Part shown: piece by piece, positions 18,223 to 28,264 of the stretch
How positions within the stretch are numbered: position 1 is the stretch's first letter
Layout: each line of letters starts with the position of its first letter
DNA from: Vibrionaceae bacterium
Lineage (GTDB): Bacteria; Pseudomonadota; Gammaproteobacteria; Enterobacterales; Vibrionaceae
DNA: 64,000 nt
Reading direction: 5' to 3'
Assembly (NCBI GenBank): GCA_018222805.1
Contig: JAAEZQ010000002.1
Location: forward strand, 224,415 to 288,414
The notes under the pieces: model-generated
Databases searched by the model: none
Told to the model about the DNA's origin: nothing
What the model saw: only the letters and a program-made list of their open reading frames with translations
Position numbers and translations under genes: made by a program

Positions 18223-18681
18223 ATGCTTCGTGATTACACCTTCGATTGTCTTGTAACCATGCCTCGTCATGAGCTGGAAGAGTTTAGTGCTCGCATGATC
18301 AGCAAAATGGTGCCAGAAGACGTGATGAATGAGCTGTTTACTTTTGATCAAGAAGAAGTGGATAGTGAAGACCGCATGTTGTCTGCCCGGCTTGATGCAA
18401 TGCTGCGTATGACAGCAATTGCGCTGAGTGAAGTTCAACAAGCTTTTGATGACTCAGAGCATGCGAAGCAAAACAGTGAGAGAATGACACGATTAATCCT
18501 TTGGCATTTCTACGCGATCTCATTTCGTTTGGAGGAAGCCATCACTCTTGAAACGCATTGTGCGCAAGTTGAAAAACTGCTTGAAAACACCCCGACGGAT
18601 GTATTTGTGTGGGTTAAAACGCTTACAGAGCTTCTGCACACTTATGCAGAGATCAATGCGAAACTAAGCCCTCAAGACTAA
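18223..18681 (+). CDS. Conserved-looking hypothetical protein, helical
   Basis: 152 residues that I do not recognise. No signal peptide or TM segment. It is acidic and predicted mostly helical (for example MLSARLDAMLRMTAIALSEVQQAF and LEEAITLETHCAQVEKLL). A Rho-independent terminator follows 32 bases after the stop, which supports a real transcription unit. The ribosome-binding site is weak (AGAGTG). Soluble cytoplasmic protein of unknown function. Confidence 0.6.
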   Translation: MLRDYTFDCLVTMPRHELEEFSARMISKMVPEDVMNELFTFDQEEVDSEDRMLSARLDAMLRMTAIALSEVQQAFDDSEHAKQNSERMTRLILWHFYAISFRLEEAITLETHCAQVEKLLENTPTDVFVWVKTLTELLHTYAEINAKLSPQD

Positions 18682-18713
18682 GTTTGTTTTAGCTTCTGGA
18701 ATCTAGATGAAAT

Positions 18714-18736
18714 AAGGTGAATCATCGGTTCGCCTT
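18714..18736 (+). terminator. Terminator after hypothetical gene
   Basis: AAGGTGAA, loop tcatcgg, TTCGCCTT (one G-U pair), followed by TGTCT. Confidence 0.6.
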
Positions 18737-19277
18737 TGTCTAATTTCGTTCCCCTATTGGTCTTAAGTGGCTAACTCCACTTTTCATGATTAAATTAGTA
18801 CTCTCTCAACGCTCTATTAGAAGCTGAAAAAGCCAGCGTTAAGAAATTTATCTATATTTCGGCGATCAATGCACCAAAATATTTCAGATATGAGTAATGT
18901 ACTAGCCCCCTCTTTTGCAAATTCTGCATAACATAATGCTGGTAACAAAAATCACGAGTGCAAGCTTTTGCTTAGGAGACAGAAAATTGACTACCATTGC
19001 CAAACCGTAATCACTGCATTTTGAGATACTAAAAATTATCTGAAGGGTAAAGACCGTCTGTCACTGACAACTTGGAAAAGTCCACCTTAGATCCAGTCAG
19101 TTTTAACTTTCCCCGTTTTTAGCACCAACATAGTTAATATACTCAATACTGAACCGATTCTAACCAACCTCTTTTGTCAAAGCTTGTGCTAACTCATATA
19201 TCCCCCATTGTTCGTTAGGGCTAAAGCTCACTGATAAATAATACCAGTGAGAGTTCGATACACCTCCTTGTGGCCTA
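18737..19277. other. Non-coding gap
   Basis: About 540 bases between a terminator and the end of the cysteine-hydrolase gene. No frame with coding character, no repeat and no RNA gene seen. Confidence 0.4.
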
Positions 19278-19802
19278 CTACATGTATAAGGCGTCGGAAC
19301 CAGTTAATAGAGGCACGCGAATTGATACTGCATTTAAAGCAATGTTATGAGTCATCCTATCAGTCGTCGTACAACAATCTTCAAGAATTGAAACTTTATA
19401 TTTTTCTGCTTTCTTTGATATTGCTGTGTGCGTCACGCAATTTTGCGTCATCATCCCGCATATCAACAATTCATCGACACCTAACTTTTCGAGCGCTCTC
19501 TCTAAACGGGTTAGGTGAAAGCTATCTGCATGCTGTTTTTTAATGACTTCGGCATTAGGGCATATCGACATTATTTCAGGGTGGATATTCACACCGTCAC
19601 TGCCTATCTCAAAAAATGGTGCCATTCCCTTAGGGGCCGAAGATATATGTTGAATAAGGAATACAGGTACATGTTGTTGGTTGGCTTTAACAATTAATTC
19701 TTTAATGTTGTTCAGGGTCTTATCTGCGTTCCACAAAGGAAAGTTACCTTCAGGGAAGTAATCATTTTGTATATCAATCACAAGTAATGCAGTTTTGTTC
19801 AT
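19278..19802 (-). CDS. Isochorismatase-family cysteine hydrolase
   Basis: 174 residues. The catalytic triad is visible: Asp10 in VIDIQNDYF, a lysine in the VIKKQHADSF region (about 88-89), and a cysteine in MTQNCVTHTA (about 121). The cis-peptide motif GMMTQNC is typical. Substrate unknown; relatives hydrolyse nicotinamide, isochorismate or N-carbamoyl compounds. It is divergent from a GlxA-type regulator, which probably controls it. Confidence 0.85.
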   Translation of the reverse strand: MNKTALLVIDIQNDYFPEGNFPLWNADKTLNNIKELIVKANQQHVPVFLIQHISSAPKGMAPFFEIGSDGVNIHPEIMSICPNAEVIKKQHADSFHLTRLERALEKLGVDELLICGMMTQNCVTHTAISKKAEKYKVSILEDCCTTTDRMTHNIALNAVSIRVPLLTGSDALYM

Positions 19803-19870
19803 TTTCCATCTCCTGTTGCTTTAGCTTTTCGTTCAGAAAAATTATGAGCAACTTGATGAACTCTTTTTAG

Positions 19871-19906
19871 AGGCTAAAATGACATAAAAGAGGTTAAAAG
19901 CGACAT
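19871..19906. promoter_or_regulatory. Direct-repeat operator, probably for the GlxA/AraC regulator
   Basis: AGGCTAAAATGACAT (19871-19885) is followed 20 bases later by AGGTTAAAAGCGACAT (19891-19906). Two near-identical head-to-tail sites at about two helical turns are what an AraC-type dimer binds. They lie directly before the regulator gene and in front of the divergent hydrolase gene. Confidence 0.5.
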
Positions 19907-19919
19907 TTTTAGAGTAAGT

Positions 19920-20834
19920 ATGACAAAAATAACCGTGGGAATTTGCGTGTATCCTTCAGTATTGAAATCAGCTGTATATGGTCTTGAAGAGATGTTTTTG
20001 CTTGCAAACAGAGTCTGTAAGGAACAAGAAATTGAAGTTTTATTTGAACCAGTCGTTATTTCACATACAGACCTGATAGCTAAGAGCTTAACTGTTATTT
20101 TGTTGCCACCAGCTTCAATAGGTGATTATTACTTTGCCCCTGAGGGTGAATTTATTGAATGGCTTAAAGACCATTATTCTAAAGGTGTTGTTCTATCATC
20201 TGCATGTGCGGGCGTATTCATTCTCGCTGGAACAAATTTAATTGATACGAGAGAGGTAACAACCCACTGGGCGTTAGCAGAAACATTTACCAGAATGTTT
20301 CCGGAGATACCTCTTAATAGCAATAAAATATTGATTGATCACGGAGATATAGTGACTGCAGGCGGGATGATGTCATGGTTAGATCTTGGATTTGAGTTGA
20401 TCGCTAAATATGCGTCTCCGAGCGTTGTGCGCCAACTTGGTAAAACACTTGTAATAGACACAGCACAGAGAGAACAGAGTTATTATCAACAATTCAAACC
20501 ATCGTTCGATCATGGTGATATGGCGATCGTCTCAGTTCAACAAATTATGCATCAGAGTTATAGCGAACCGTTGTTCGTGCAGCAGTTAGCCAAGCAAGTA
20601 AACCTTACTGAACGTACTATGCAACGTCGATTCCTAAAAGCTACAGGTTACAACCCAAATCAGTATTTGCAGCGTCTCAGGGTACAACATGCATGTAACT
20701 ACCTGGAAAGCACTCAATATTCATTTGAATGGATAGCTCATCAGGTTGGTTATGAAGATACCAGCGCTTGCAGAAAAGCTTTCATCAATATTGTTGGGTT
20801 GACTCCACGAGAGTTTCGAAAGCGATTTTCTTGA
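19920..20834 (+). CDS. GlxA-type regulator (DJ-1/PfpI domain plus AraC HTH)
   Basis: 304 residues. The N-terminal class-I glutamine-amidotransferase-like domain (1-180) has SSACAGVFILAGTNLID with the nucleophile-elbow cysteine. The C-terminal AraC/XylS double helix-turn-helix (about 215-304) carries LTERTMQRRFLKATGYNPNQYLQRLRV and the closing FEWIAHQVGYEDTSACRKAF. Transcription factor responding to an unknown small molecule, likely controlling the divergent cysteine hydrolase. Confidence 0.88.
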   Translation: MTKITVGICVYPSVLKSAVYGLEEMFLLANRVCKEQEIEVLFEPVVISHTDLIAKSLTVILLPPASIGDYYFAPEGEFIEWLKDHYSKGVVLSSACAGVFILAGTNLIDTREVTTHWALAETFTRMFPEIPLNSNKILIDHGDIVTAGGMMSWLDLGFELIAKYASPSVVRQLGKTLVIDTAQREQSYYQQFKPSFDHGDMAIVSVQQIMHQSYSEPLFVQQLAKQVNLTERTMQRRFLKATGYNPNQYLQRLRVQHACNYLESTQYSFEWIAHQVGYEDTSACRKAFINIVGLTPREFRKRFS

Positions 20835-20951
20835 TTCTAGCTGAAGCACACCTATTCCAAGTAACATACAAAGCCATCGCTAAAGACAGCTTAACAGCCC
20901 AAATAAAACGTCCATCTTTTCACTTGGGCTAATTGACTAATGCGCTACTTT

Positions 20952-23699
20952 TTAGATTGGATTCAGAATGATCGTACTGCGTTTTGCTTGCGGCCCAAAT
21001 ACTGATCGCGCGCGAGACTGAACTTCTTCCAACGTGATGCTTTTGGCCGTATCTTCAACATTCGTTAGTACATCCAGCCCATAATCATGCACCAGATAAC
21101 GGCCATATGCCCATGCTCGCTGGCTCGGCCTGTCTTCCATACCCTGCATGGCGACCACCAACTGCTTCGCCGCGATATCGAGCTCTTGTTGGGTAATATT
21201 TTCCGCCAAATCATCAAAAATTTTATTTAGCTGGCTGTCCATTATCGCTACATCTTTCGGATCGACTTGCGACTCAAAGATCCAATCTGATACTTGCTCA
21301 CGATCCTGTATCATCGGGTAAATACTCGGATTGTAATCCAGACTTAGGTCTTCACGTAATTGATCTAATATACGTGCGGTACTGATGCGTTGTAGGATAT
21401 CGACAACCATGGTGTCTCTCCCACTTTGAGCATCATCATTGGCGTTGGTCAGACGCTGCAAATAAAGTGAAGACGGCTCATGACCATCAGTCATCACTGA
21501 GCGACTTGACGCCTCTGGGTTCAATGCCACGTTGTAATCAATAAGCTCACCGGGAATCAATTCGATAGAAGCAACATACTGGCGCAACAGTGGTTCAAGT
21601 TGCTCTGATTCTATGTCCGCAACCACCACCATTTTGAAGCCATTATTGAACTTAAATAAACGCTTATGTACCGCAAGTATCTGTTCCGTAGTAACGCTCT
21701 CGACACCCTCGCTATCCAAAATACGATGGCGACTTTCCGGCAGATAAGCATTTCGATTTGCTTCCTGAATCAACTTCCCCATTGGTGACTCAAAAAAGGC
21801 GCGGCGCTGTTGTTTAAATTCTTGCTTCACCGCTGTCAGTTGGCGTTCATCAACCTTTATTTCTGTGCTCAGGTTATAAATGGCATTCAATGCATTTTCC
21901 AACTGTGTTTTTTGTGTGGTGACTTTTACGCCGTGACTGGTGGTATCTAACATCGGAACAATAGCAATATTGTTACTACGTAAGTAACTGTCTAACTCAG
22001 ATCCTGAAAAGTCCCCTAGCCCGCTTCTTACGGTTGCCATGGTGGCTATCTCATAAGCTGGGTAAAGCAGCTTATCTACTGCCGCTTTTCCGCCTTGGCT
22101 TGCAAAATAAATGTAGGCGCGCCCACCCGCTTTTTCATCTTGATGGAACCATACATCCACGCCATTAGAGAGCGTGTAGACTTCAAACCCTCCCGCCTCT
22201 TTGCGAGCGCTGATAATGTTGCCTTCCTTAACTGGCTGAAGGAAACCACCCGCTCTCGCTTCCATCGACAATGGTTTTTCTCCGGGTTGGAAGTAAGCCG
22301 TATTCAGAGATGAAAATACATCGGAAAACTGCGCGCGCGTTTCATTTTTACTCATCCCGATGGAAAAGCTCGGCGGCAAAGATAACAGCTCTGTAATGTG
22401 AGTATTCACACTTGCTAACGTGGCGCTGCCGAGAAACATTGCCAAGCTCTGAGCATAACTCTGTTTAGACTGGCTGACGCTGTTTTGCTCTAACTGGAAT
22501 ACACGCGCATCAGCGTAGCTATTTGGTTTACGCTTGCTCCAGTCGGAATCCAGATTGGTGAGTTCACCTTGCCAGTTGGCCATAATACTGTCTAATTCCG
22601 CTTGCGTTACTCCATAATCCCGAAGCGACGTTAACGCGTTGATAAACAGGCTGTGCATTTGATCACGTCGCTCTGGCGCAAATGAAATACCAGCAGACAT
22701 CATGCGGTGGTAGTTAGAATAGTAAGGCTGAGCATACGCATACTGAAAGGGGACGGCTGCATCATTGAGAGCCGTAATAAGTCTCTGTTCAATTAATTGT
22801 CCAGCGACTTCATCTAGCCATTCCTGATGCTGTTGTTCGACGGTTTGACGTCCTATCGCTTCTCGTTCAATAACAAGATGCAAGCTGGGTGATTCTATGG
22901 AATTACTTGGCAGGATTTCATTGTTGGTGTTTACCCGAATATCACGGCGTTTTTTGACAACAACATCTGACGTGCTTTTCCAACTGGAAAAGGTCTTGTT
23001 AATGTCGTCAGAAAGAGCGTCGATATTTACATTGCCAGTCACGATAAGTTCAGCGTACTGCGGCTGATACCACTGTTGATAAAAGCTTTTCAGCGTAGCT
23101 GGCGTCGCCTTTTCTATCGAGCCTCTTGTACCAATAGGATCATGCTCACCATAGGGTGTACCTTCCACCGAAGCTTGATACGCATTCAAAGCAAAGGGCT
23201 TGTCATCCGGGTTTGCCCGACGCCATTCGCCTAAGATCACACCTTTTTCTTTTTCCACTTGGGTTGGTGAAAACGTCAACCCATCGCCAATATCTCGCAT
23301 CCAGATTAGTGCGTCTTGCAATTGACTGGGGTTCGCAAGCTCCAGTTTGTATCCTGTTTGCTGATAGGTCGTGAAAGCATTGATGTCCGCGCCAAAACTC
23401 CCTCCAGACTGCTCGAATAATCTTATCGCCTCATTACCAGAAAAGTGCGTACTGCCATTAAACGCCATGTGCTCAACAAAATGCGCATAACCTTTTTGGT
23501 TTTCTTGCTCTTGGAACGAACCAATGTTCATCACCATTCGAACCGAGATCTCTTGGTCTTGTGTCGGGTAAACATGGTATCTCAATCCATTCGGTAGCTG
23601 ATTAACATGCCAGTTGGTATCAGCCTGAATCTTTGTCGAATGAGGGGTAACAGCACAGCCCGACAATATTAGCGTCGAGGCTAACAAACTATAGCGCAT
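20952..23699 (-). CDS. M16-family zinc metallopeptidase, lipoprotein (PqqL-like)
   Basis: 915 residues with two M16 halves. The N-terminus MRYSLLASTLILSGCAV has a lipobox with the acylated cysteine at 15, so it is predicted to be membrane-anchored in the periplasm. The inverted zinc motif is HFVEH (about 71-75). The C-terminal half lacks the motif, as usual. Degrades peptides in the periplasm; E. coli PqqL has been linked to siderophore-protein processing. It lies downstream of the PL8 gene on the same strand but is not obviously part of the glycan pathway. Confidence 0.85.
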   Translation of the reverse strand: MRYSLLASTLILSGCAVTPHSTKIQADTNWHVNQLPNGLRYHVYPTQDQEISVRMVMNIGSFQEQENQKGYAHFVEHMAFNGSTHFSGNEAIRLFEQSGGSFGADINAFTTYQQTGYKLELANPSQLQDALIWMRDIGDGLTFSPTQVEKEKGVILGEWRRANPDDKPFALNAYQASVEGTPYGEHDPIGTRGSIEKATPATLKSFYQQWYQPQYAELIVTGNVNIDALSDDINKTFSSWKSTSDVVVKKRRDIRVNTNNEILPSNSIESPSLHLVIEREAIGRQTVEQQHQEWLDEVAGQLIEQRLITALNDAAVPFQYAYAQPYYSNYHRMMSAGISFAPERRDQMHSLFINALTSLRDYGVTQAELDSIMANWQGELTNLDSDWSKRKPNSYADARVFQLEQNSVSQSKQSYAQSLAMFLGSATLASVNTHITELLSLPPSFSIGMSKNETRAQFSDVFSSLNTAYFQPGEKPLSMEARAGGFLQPVKEGNIISARKEAGGFEVYTLSNGVDVWFHQDEKAGGRAYIYFASQGGKAAVDKLLYPAYEIATMATVRSGLGDFSGSELDSYLRSNNIAIVPMLDTTSHGVKVTTQKTQLENALNAIYNLSTEIKVDERQLTAVKQEFKQQRRAFFESPMGKLIQEANRNAYLPESRHRILDSEGVESVTTEQILAVHKRLFKFNNGFKMVVVADIESEQLEPLLRQYVASIELIPGELIDYNVALNPEASSRSVMTDGHEPSSLYLQRLTNANDDAQSGRDTMVVDILQRISTARILDQLREDLSLDYNPSIYPMIQDREQVSDWIFESQVDPKDVAIMDSQLNKIFDDLAENITQQELDIAAKQLVVAMQGMEDRPSQRAWAYGRYLVHDYGLDVLTNVEDTAKSITLEEVQSRARSVFGPQAKRSTIILNPI

Positions 23700-23886
23700 A
23701 GCAATGATCCGAGATGATGACTATGCAATTCAAACTCTCTCTCGTCGCATAGCCTTAATATGAGTGATGGGGTCTTCGGCTTAAATCCGTGCTCCAGATC
23801 CCGCTTTAGCTGTGGTTTATGTCCAATTGAATTCAAGGTGTAGGACTGCAAACGTAGCCACTAGCTCAAGTTCAAATTCAAGAAAA

Positions 23887-25905
23887 CTAATGCAAGTGTA
23901 GGTCAAAACGAACGCTCTCTCCGAGTCGGTCGAGCTTGTCGAAAGTCTCAACAAAAAAACGATGACTTTCTCCTTTGAAGTAAAGCACCAGGTTGATTCT
24001 ATCGCCTCTTCCAGGCGTCGATACTGCAAACTGAAAACCTGTATGTGTTCTCTCACAAAGCAATAAACACGGCTTATCGACCTCTAGAGTCACACCTTCT
24101 TGCGCATCAGACTCTGGTATTTCAATACGGCCTGGGTGACGAAAAACACAGCCAATATTGTCCTGATAAACCACCGCCTGAAGCGTAGGCGTATTCTCCA
24201 ATACCTTAACATACGGTTGAGCAGCGTAGCGTTTTGTCTCTGCTAATGAAGCCCCGGGCAAAAGCGTGTATTCATAACAGGCATTTTTAGGTTCGACACC
24301 ATGGTCAATCGACAAGTTAAACACTCTGCCACTCATTTTGTCTGCACTTAAGTGAGCATTAATTCGCTGCCAACTGCCTTGTTGCATGTGACTATGTAAG
24401 TGAGCATTCACATTACCGAGAACATAACCCACGTCAGCATGATGCAGCCAACTGTTGGCTTTAACTGTCGTCGACTCCTCGTTCAGTTCTGCTCCATTTA
24501 AACACACAGGGAAATGAAAGTGGCACTGATTAATGGTTGTCGTTATCGGATCAGGATGCTCTGAATGAATCCCCGCCCCAAGAGCAATAATCGCCCCATC
24601 ACAAAAGAACCAAGATTTTAGTCCTTGGGTTTGCATCACATCCAGCTCGAAACTGGTGATCCCCCAACGACCATTGCTGACGCCGCCCGTCCAATCCGTT
24701 TGTTGTTCTATTCTTCCCCATTCATGGGCAGGTCTCACAATTTGTGGACACGTCACGCCCGGAATCTTAGCCCAATCCCAATAGGGATAGATATCGTGGT
24801 ACTCGTTACCCGTAACCCCAATATTCATACTGCCAAAACCCAACCAAAACCCCATAAGGTTCTCCTGATTACCGGTTTCAATCGGTTTAATGCGACAAGA
24901 ATTGGCTTTCACAGACACCGCGTATTTATTATTGGCCATCACCGCGTAATCAGAACGCCAGAAGTGTTTAAACCCAGCAAAAGGATAGTCATGTCCCTGA
25001 AGATGCTCGATATATCTTTGAAGCTGAAGGCGATAATCCGGGAACAAAGCAAGCAACATCTTAGCTTGAGTTATCAGCATCGTTCGGCAGTGCGTTTTCT
25101 CCAAGTCAGGTTTGGCGATAGCTCGGCCGCAGGCGTTGTAGTCCCAGCGTCCGGTTCGGGTCATCCACACCGAGCCTTGCAGATAGTAAGCTAATAACAA
25201 ACGTTGCTGCTGTGATGAAAAACGGAACCGAGTCTGCGCACAAACATAAGCCCAGGGAAGCGCAACATTGAGAAACGATTCTCCATAGCCGCCATTTTGT
25301 AATTGCGGCCCATGCTGTTGATAGGACAAATCAGCCTGTATGCCCTCTTCGTGAGTAATAGCAGTCGTTTCCGCTATCGCTTCCATCGCCTTTGTGAAAA
25401 GTGTTTCATCGCTTTCTAACAACCCACGATAGGCCATTCCATTGGCAAGATCGACGCGATTTGCCCCTGTCATCGAAACGTTATTGGGCAGGTCTTCAAT
25501 CAACTGATTGGTTAATGCCTCGCTAAGCTCTTCATTGAGCAACAGAGCGATTGGCCCCATGAGTCGTTGCTTACCGATTTGGTTCCACCACCAGTTCCAG
25601 TTCGTTGGGTTTATTTGATACCAATACGCCAAGGCCTGTTCAGCAATAGAACGCGCCTTTAAACAGCGCTGACAACGGTATCGGCAAGCGAGAACCAGCA
25701 CACGCTGCAAATACGTGTGAATGATTTGTCCATTATGCACGGCGTCTGACAACTGGATATCTGGCCATCCAGATTGAGGAGAAAAAGTGACTTGCCAATG
25801 CTCGACTTGCTGTTGCCAGGCCTGCTGCGTTTGAAGAGACAATTGCTGTTCAACAATTGTTTGTGACACCTTACGTCGGATCTGCATCAAATGTTGTGAA
25901 TACAT
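23887..25905 (-). CDS. PL8-family polysaccharide lyase (chondroitin/hyaluronan-type), no signal peptide
   Basis: 672 residues. Candidate catalytic residues fit the PL8 pattern: Asn149 (TGANRVD), His198 and Tyr207 (QHGPQLQNGGYG), Arg261, and Glu343 in the S-x-R...E..N.EN block (336-349). NEYHDIYPYWDWAKIPGVT (367-385) is the family core. An (alpha/alpha) barrel is expected first, then beta domains. PL8 enzymes cleave hexosaminyl-1,4-uronic acid bonds by beta-elimination, leaving an unsaturated uronyl end, the substrate of the GH88 enzyme encoded upstream. The N-terminus (MYSQHLMQIRRKV) has no signal sequence, unlike secreted PL8 lyases, so action on imported oligosaccharides is inferred. Exact specificity is open. 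Confidence 0.85.
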   Translation of the reverse strand: MYSQHLMQIRRKVSQTIVEQQLSLQTQQAWQQQVEHWQVTFSPQSGWPDIQLSDAVHNGQIIHTYLQRVLVLACRYRCQRCLKARSIAEQALAYWYQINPTNWNWWWNQIGKQRLMGPIALLLNEELSEALTNQLIEDLPNNVSMTGANRVDLANGMAYRGLLESDETLFTKAMEAIAETTAITHEEGIQADLSYQQHGPQLQNGGYGESFLNVALPWAYVCAQTRFRFSSQQQRLLLAYYLQGSVWMTRTGRWDYNACGRAIAKPDLEKTHCRTMLITQAKMLLALFPDYRLQLQRYIEHLQGHDYPFAGFKHFWRSDYAVMANNKYAVSVKANSCRIKPIETGNQENLMGFWLGFGSMNIGVTGNEYHDIYPYWDWAKIPGVTCPQIVRPAHEWGRIEQQTDWTGGVSNGRWGITSFELDVMQTQGLKSWFFCDGAIIALGAGIHSEHPDPITTTINQCHFHFPVCLNGAELNEESTTVKANSWLHHADVGYVLGNVNAHLHSHMQQGSWQRINAHLSADKMSGRVFNLSIDHGVEPKNACYEYTLLPGASLAETKRYAAQPYVKVLENTPTLQAVVYQDNIGCVFRHPGRIEIPESDAQEGVTLEVDKPCLLLCERTHTGFQFAVSTPGRGDRINLVLYFKGESHRFFVETFDKLDRLGESVRFDLHLH

Positions 25906-25977
25906 GATGCGAATAACTCCTTAATTCAGCCAAAAGGGGGATGCAACAGTCAACCTCGTTCACTGTCAGTAAACAAA

Positions 25978-26003
25978 AAAGAAGGTGCTCTCACACCTTC
26001 TTT
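25978..26003 (-). terminator. Terminator between GH112 and PL8 genes (minus strand)
   Basis: 10-bp stem AAAGAAGGTG / CACCTTCTTT with a 6-base loop; on the minus strand the stem runs into a T tract. It would reduce read-through from GH112 into PL8. Confidence 0.75.
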
Positions 26004-26010
26004 AACTTGG

Positions 26011-28209
26011 TTAGTTATCGAACCAACACCACTCATACGGCTGTAAAGTCAATTGCAGTGGTTCACCCTGCGTATTGAATACCGTGACCTGCTGCTCTTG
26101 ATTGGTGAAGTTCACGGCTGTAGCTTTGTTGGTCTCTGGATAAAAAGCGACATCGACATACGGGTCATTCGACAGCCATGGATGAGAAACCGTCTCTTGT
26201 TGAGTCAGCCACAACAGAATGTGTTGTAGCAAACGAGCGTTTTCCATACTGAATGGCAAGTTACCCAGATACACAGCTCGGCCAGCTCCGTATCCGCGCG
26301 CCGTTAACGCCAAATGTTGTCCTTGCGCTGCCAATACCGTCAAGTCATCCGCTTGTGGATACACATAGCTTGGGTTACCGAAGTCCTCGTCACCCTTAAT
26401 GAACTGACTTAAGTAATGGTTCTCCGCTATTTGCAGTGGCATCGCGACACGTCCCATCGTCAGGGAGGTTTCTTTCTCTAATCCAAATACATCGCCAAGC
26501 TGGAAGTAACGACCATTTTTCTGCCATGCAGAAGGCTCAGATACACCCAGCAAGCCACCACCTTCGGCAACAAACTGACGCAGCGCAACGATGACTTTAG
26601 GATCGTCCCAACACTCGCCACCACTCCATGCAGAGTTCGCATCACCTGTGTTGATGATCACTTTTATCTCCGGATCGATGCCTTTTTCTGCAATGTCATC
26701 AAAGCTAATGAACTCAACGTCAAATGGCAATCCAGATAGACACTCAAGGATATTGTTACCTACAAGTTCCATCACATCAGGACGTGGTGGAACGTAAAAA
26801 CGTTGGTCGCGTGCTTGGTTTTGCAGCCAGCTACGCGCGGCGCCCCATGCGCTCAATACCGCAACTTTGCCTGCTACTTTTTTCGACTCACTGCGTTGTG
26901 TGTACTCGAGGTAATCACCAAACTGACTCGAGATTTCCGTCACATGGTCAATGAAGTGCGGGAACTGATTCGCAAGCGACAAGTAGCCGCCATAACCAAT
27001 TCGATCTAACGGCTTTTGCAACATGGCACGGCGAATCTTGGTCCAGTTAGACATAGACTCAACAACAGGATCATTACCCTCGCGGAATACATCCGGGAAA
27101 AAGTAAGGGTAGAAACGCGCTTCGCGAATCTGATCGCCGCATGAATCCGTTAAACGACGTAGTGCTACGCCATCTTCTACCGCGCCGACATTGATATCGA
27201 TACCAATCTTTTGATAGCTCTCAAGGAATGGTTCCGTCCCAATCCAGTGATCACCTTGGAACATCGCCGTCTTTTTGCCTGCTTGATGGGCCATGTTGAC
27301 TAACTCTGCCGCAAACTCCACAACGAATTCTTGAACAAAGGTCATCCAGTCTTGGTACTGCTTAGAAGGCACTTTATAAGTACCGTTGTAGTAACCAGCA
27401 TCAACAAAATCTTCTGGAGACAATTTATAGCCAAAGCGCTTTTCAAAATCTTCTAACGCTCGAGGGCTAACGGTTTCGCCATAACCGGTCCAATCTCGAT
27501 AGATGTCTTGGTTTTTTTCACCCGTATCAATGACAAACAAAAATGCAAAGGTAGTGAATCGAACCAATGTAGTATTCGGATGCGTTTCTAACCAGTGTGC
27601 AAAATGGTTTAACAAATGTGCACGACATTCAGGATGATATGGGTCAAGGCTCTTAATTCGAGGGCCTTTCCAATCGTTGGTCAACGCGTTGTACATAGAG
27701 ACACTGTCCCAGACTTGGCGCGCCATAAAGGTAATCGTGTACTCGTGATAAGGGATCGCATCATAGATATCGATGCGCTGGTGTTCTGCATCAAAATCCC
27801 ACTGCTCTGACGGGATCACTTCGTTCAACGTACGATTTCGGACTTCCCACCATAGCTTGGGATCGCTATCGTCATCCAACTCATATTTGTCTTTGCTGTA
27901 ACCATCAAGTGGGTGAATTAAGACGTGATCACTCATAGCCGTCACAGGGAAAGACATCAGATATTTGCGATGTAAGTATTCTGGGTGCTGGTTGGCGTAC
28001 TCCTGATCTGCACGCACAAGACACATCACCGAATAGATGTCGCTGTCTTTCTCAGCCAATGAATCTGGCATGGTGGTGCCGTCGCTATCGCGAAGAGCAT
28101 CCGCTTGCCAACGCTGGTATAAATCCAGTACTACTTCTTCCTGCCCTTCTTCAACAGGCAGGGTCATATGACCTTTACGAGAGGCAAATTGGGTCATGAT
28201 AGGCTCCAA
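26011..28209 (-). CDS. GH112 galactosyl-N-acetylhexosamine phosphorylase
   Basis: 732 residues, close to the family norm, homologous along its length to lacto-N-biose/galacto-N-biose phosphorylases as I recall them: HEYTITFMARQVWD, MYNALTNDWK, RFTTFAFLF, GTEPFLESYQKIGID, RFYPYFFPDVFREGNDP and RIGYGGYLSLA. The likely general acid is the Asp in VEDGVALRRL. It cleaves Gal-beta-1,3-GalNAc or -GlcNAc (or galactosyl-rhamnose in one subgroup) with phosphate to give alpha-galactose-1-phosphate. No signal peptide, so cytoplasmic. The upstream M at 28209 is followed at residue 5 by a second ATG. Product use is explained by galT/galE in the adjacent operon. Confidence 0.88.
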   Translation of the reverse strand: MEPIMTQFASRKGHMTLPVEEGQEEVVLDLYQRWQADALRDSDGTTMPDSLAEKDSDIYSVMCLVRADQEYANQHPEYLHRKYLMSFPVTAMSDHVLIHPLDGYSKDKYELDDDSDPKLWWEVRNRTLNEVIPSEQWDFDAEHQRIDIYDAIPYHEYTITFMARQVWDSVSMYNALTNDWKGPRIKSLDPYHPECRAHLLNHFAHWLETHPNTTLVRFTTFAFLFVIDTGEKNQDIYRDWTGYGETVSPRALEDFEKRFGYKLSPEDFVDAGYYNGTYKVPSKQYQDWMTFVQEFVVEFAAELVNMAHQAGKKTAMFQGDHWIGTEPFLESYQKIGIDINVGAVEDGVALRRLTDSCGDQIREARFYPYFFPDVFREGNDPVVESMSNWTKIRRAMLQKPLDRIGYGGYLSLANQFPHFIDHVTEISSQFGDYLEYTQRSESKKVAGKVAVLSAWGAARSWLQNQARDQRFYVPPRPDVMELVGNNILECLSGLPFDVEFISFDDIAEKGIDPEIKVIINTGDANSAWSGGECWDDPKVIVALRQFVAEGGGLLGVSEPSAWQKNGRYFQLGDVFGLEKETSLTMGRVAMPLQIAENHYLSQFIKGDEDFGNPSYVYPQADDLTVLAAQGQHLALTARGYGAGRAVYLGNLPFSMENARLLQHILLWLTQQETVSHPWLSNDPYVDVAFYPETNKATAVNFTNQEQQVTVFNTQGEPLQLTLQPYEWCWFDN

Positions 28210-28264
28210 AAAGTTGGGAGAGACGGGGGAGTTTTTCTCCCCCTGAATGGATAATCGAGTGTGC

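Noticed and set aside
24625..25194. 189-codon plus-strand frame opposite the PL8 gene
   Set aside because: Antisense shadow of a strongly supported PL8 coding region with catalytic motifs.
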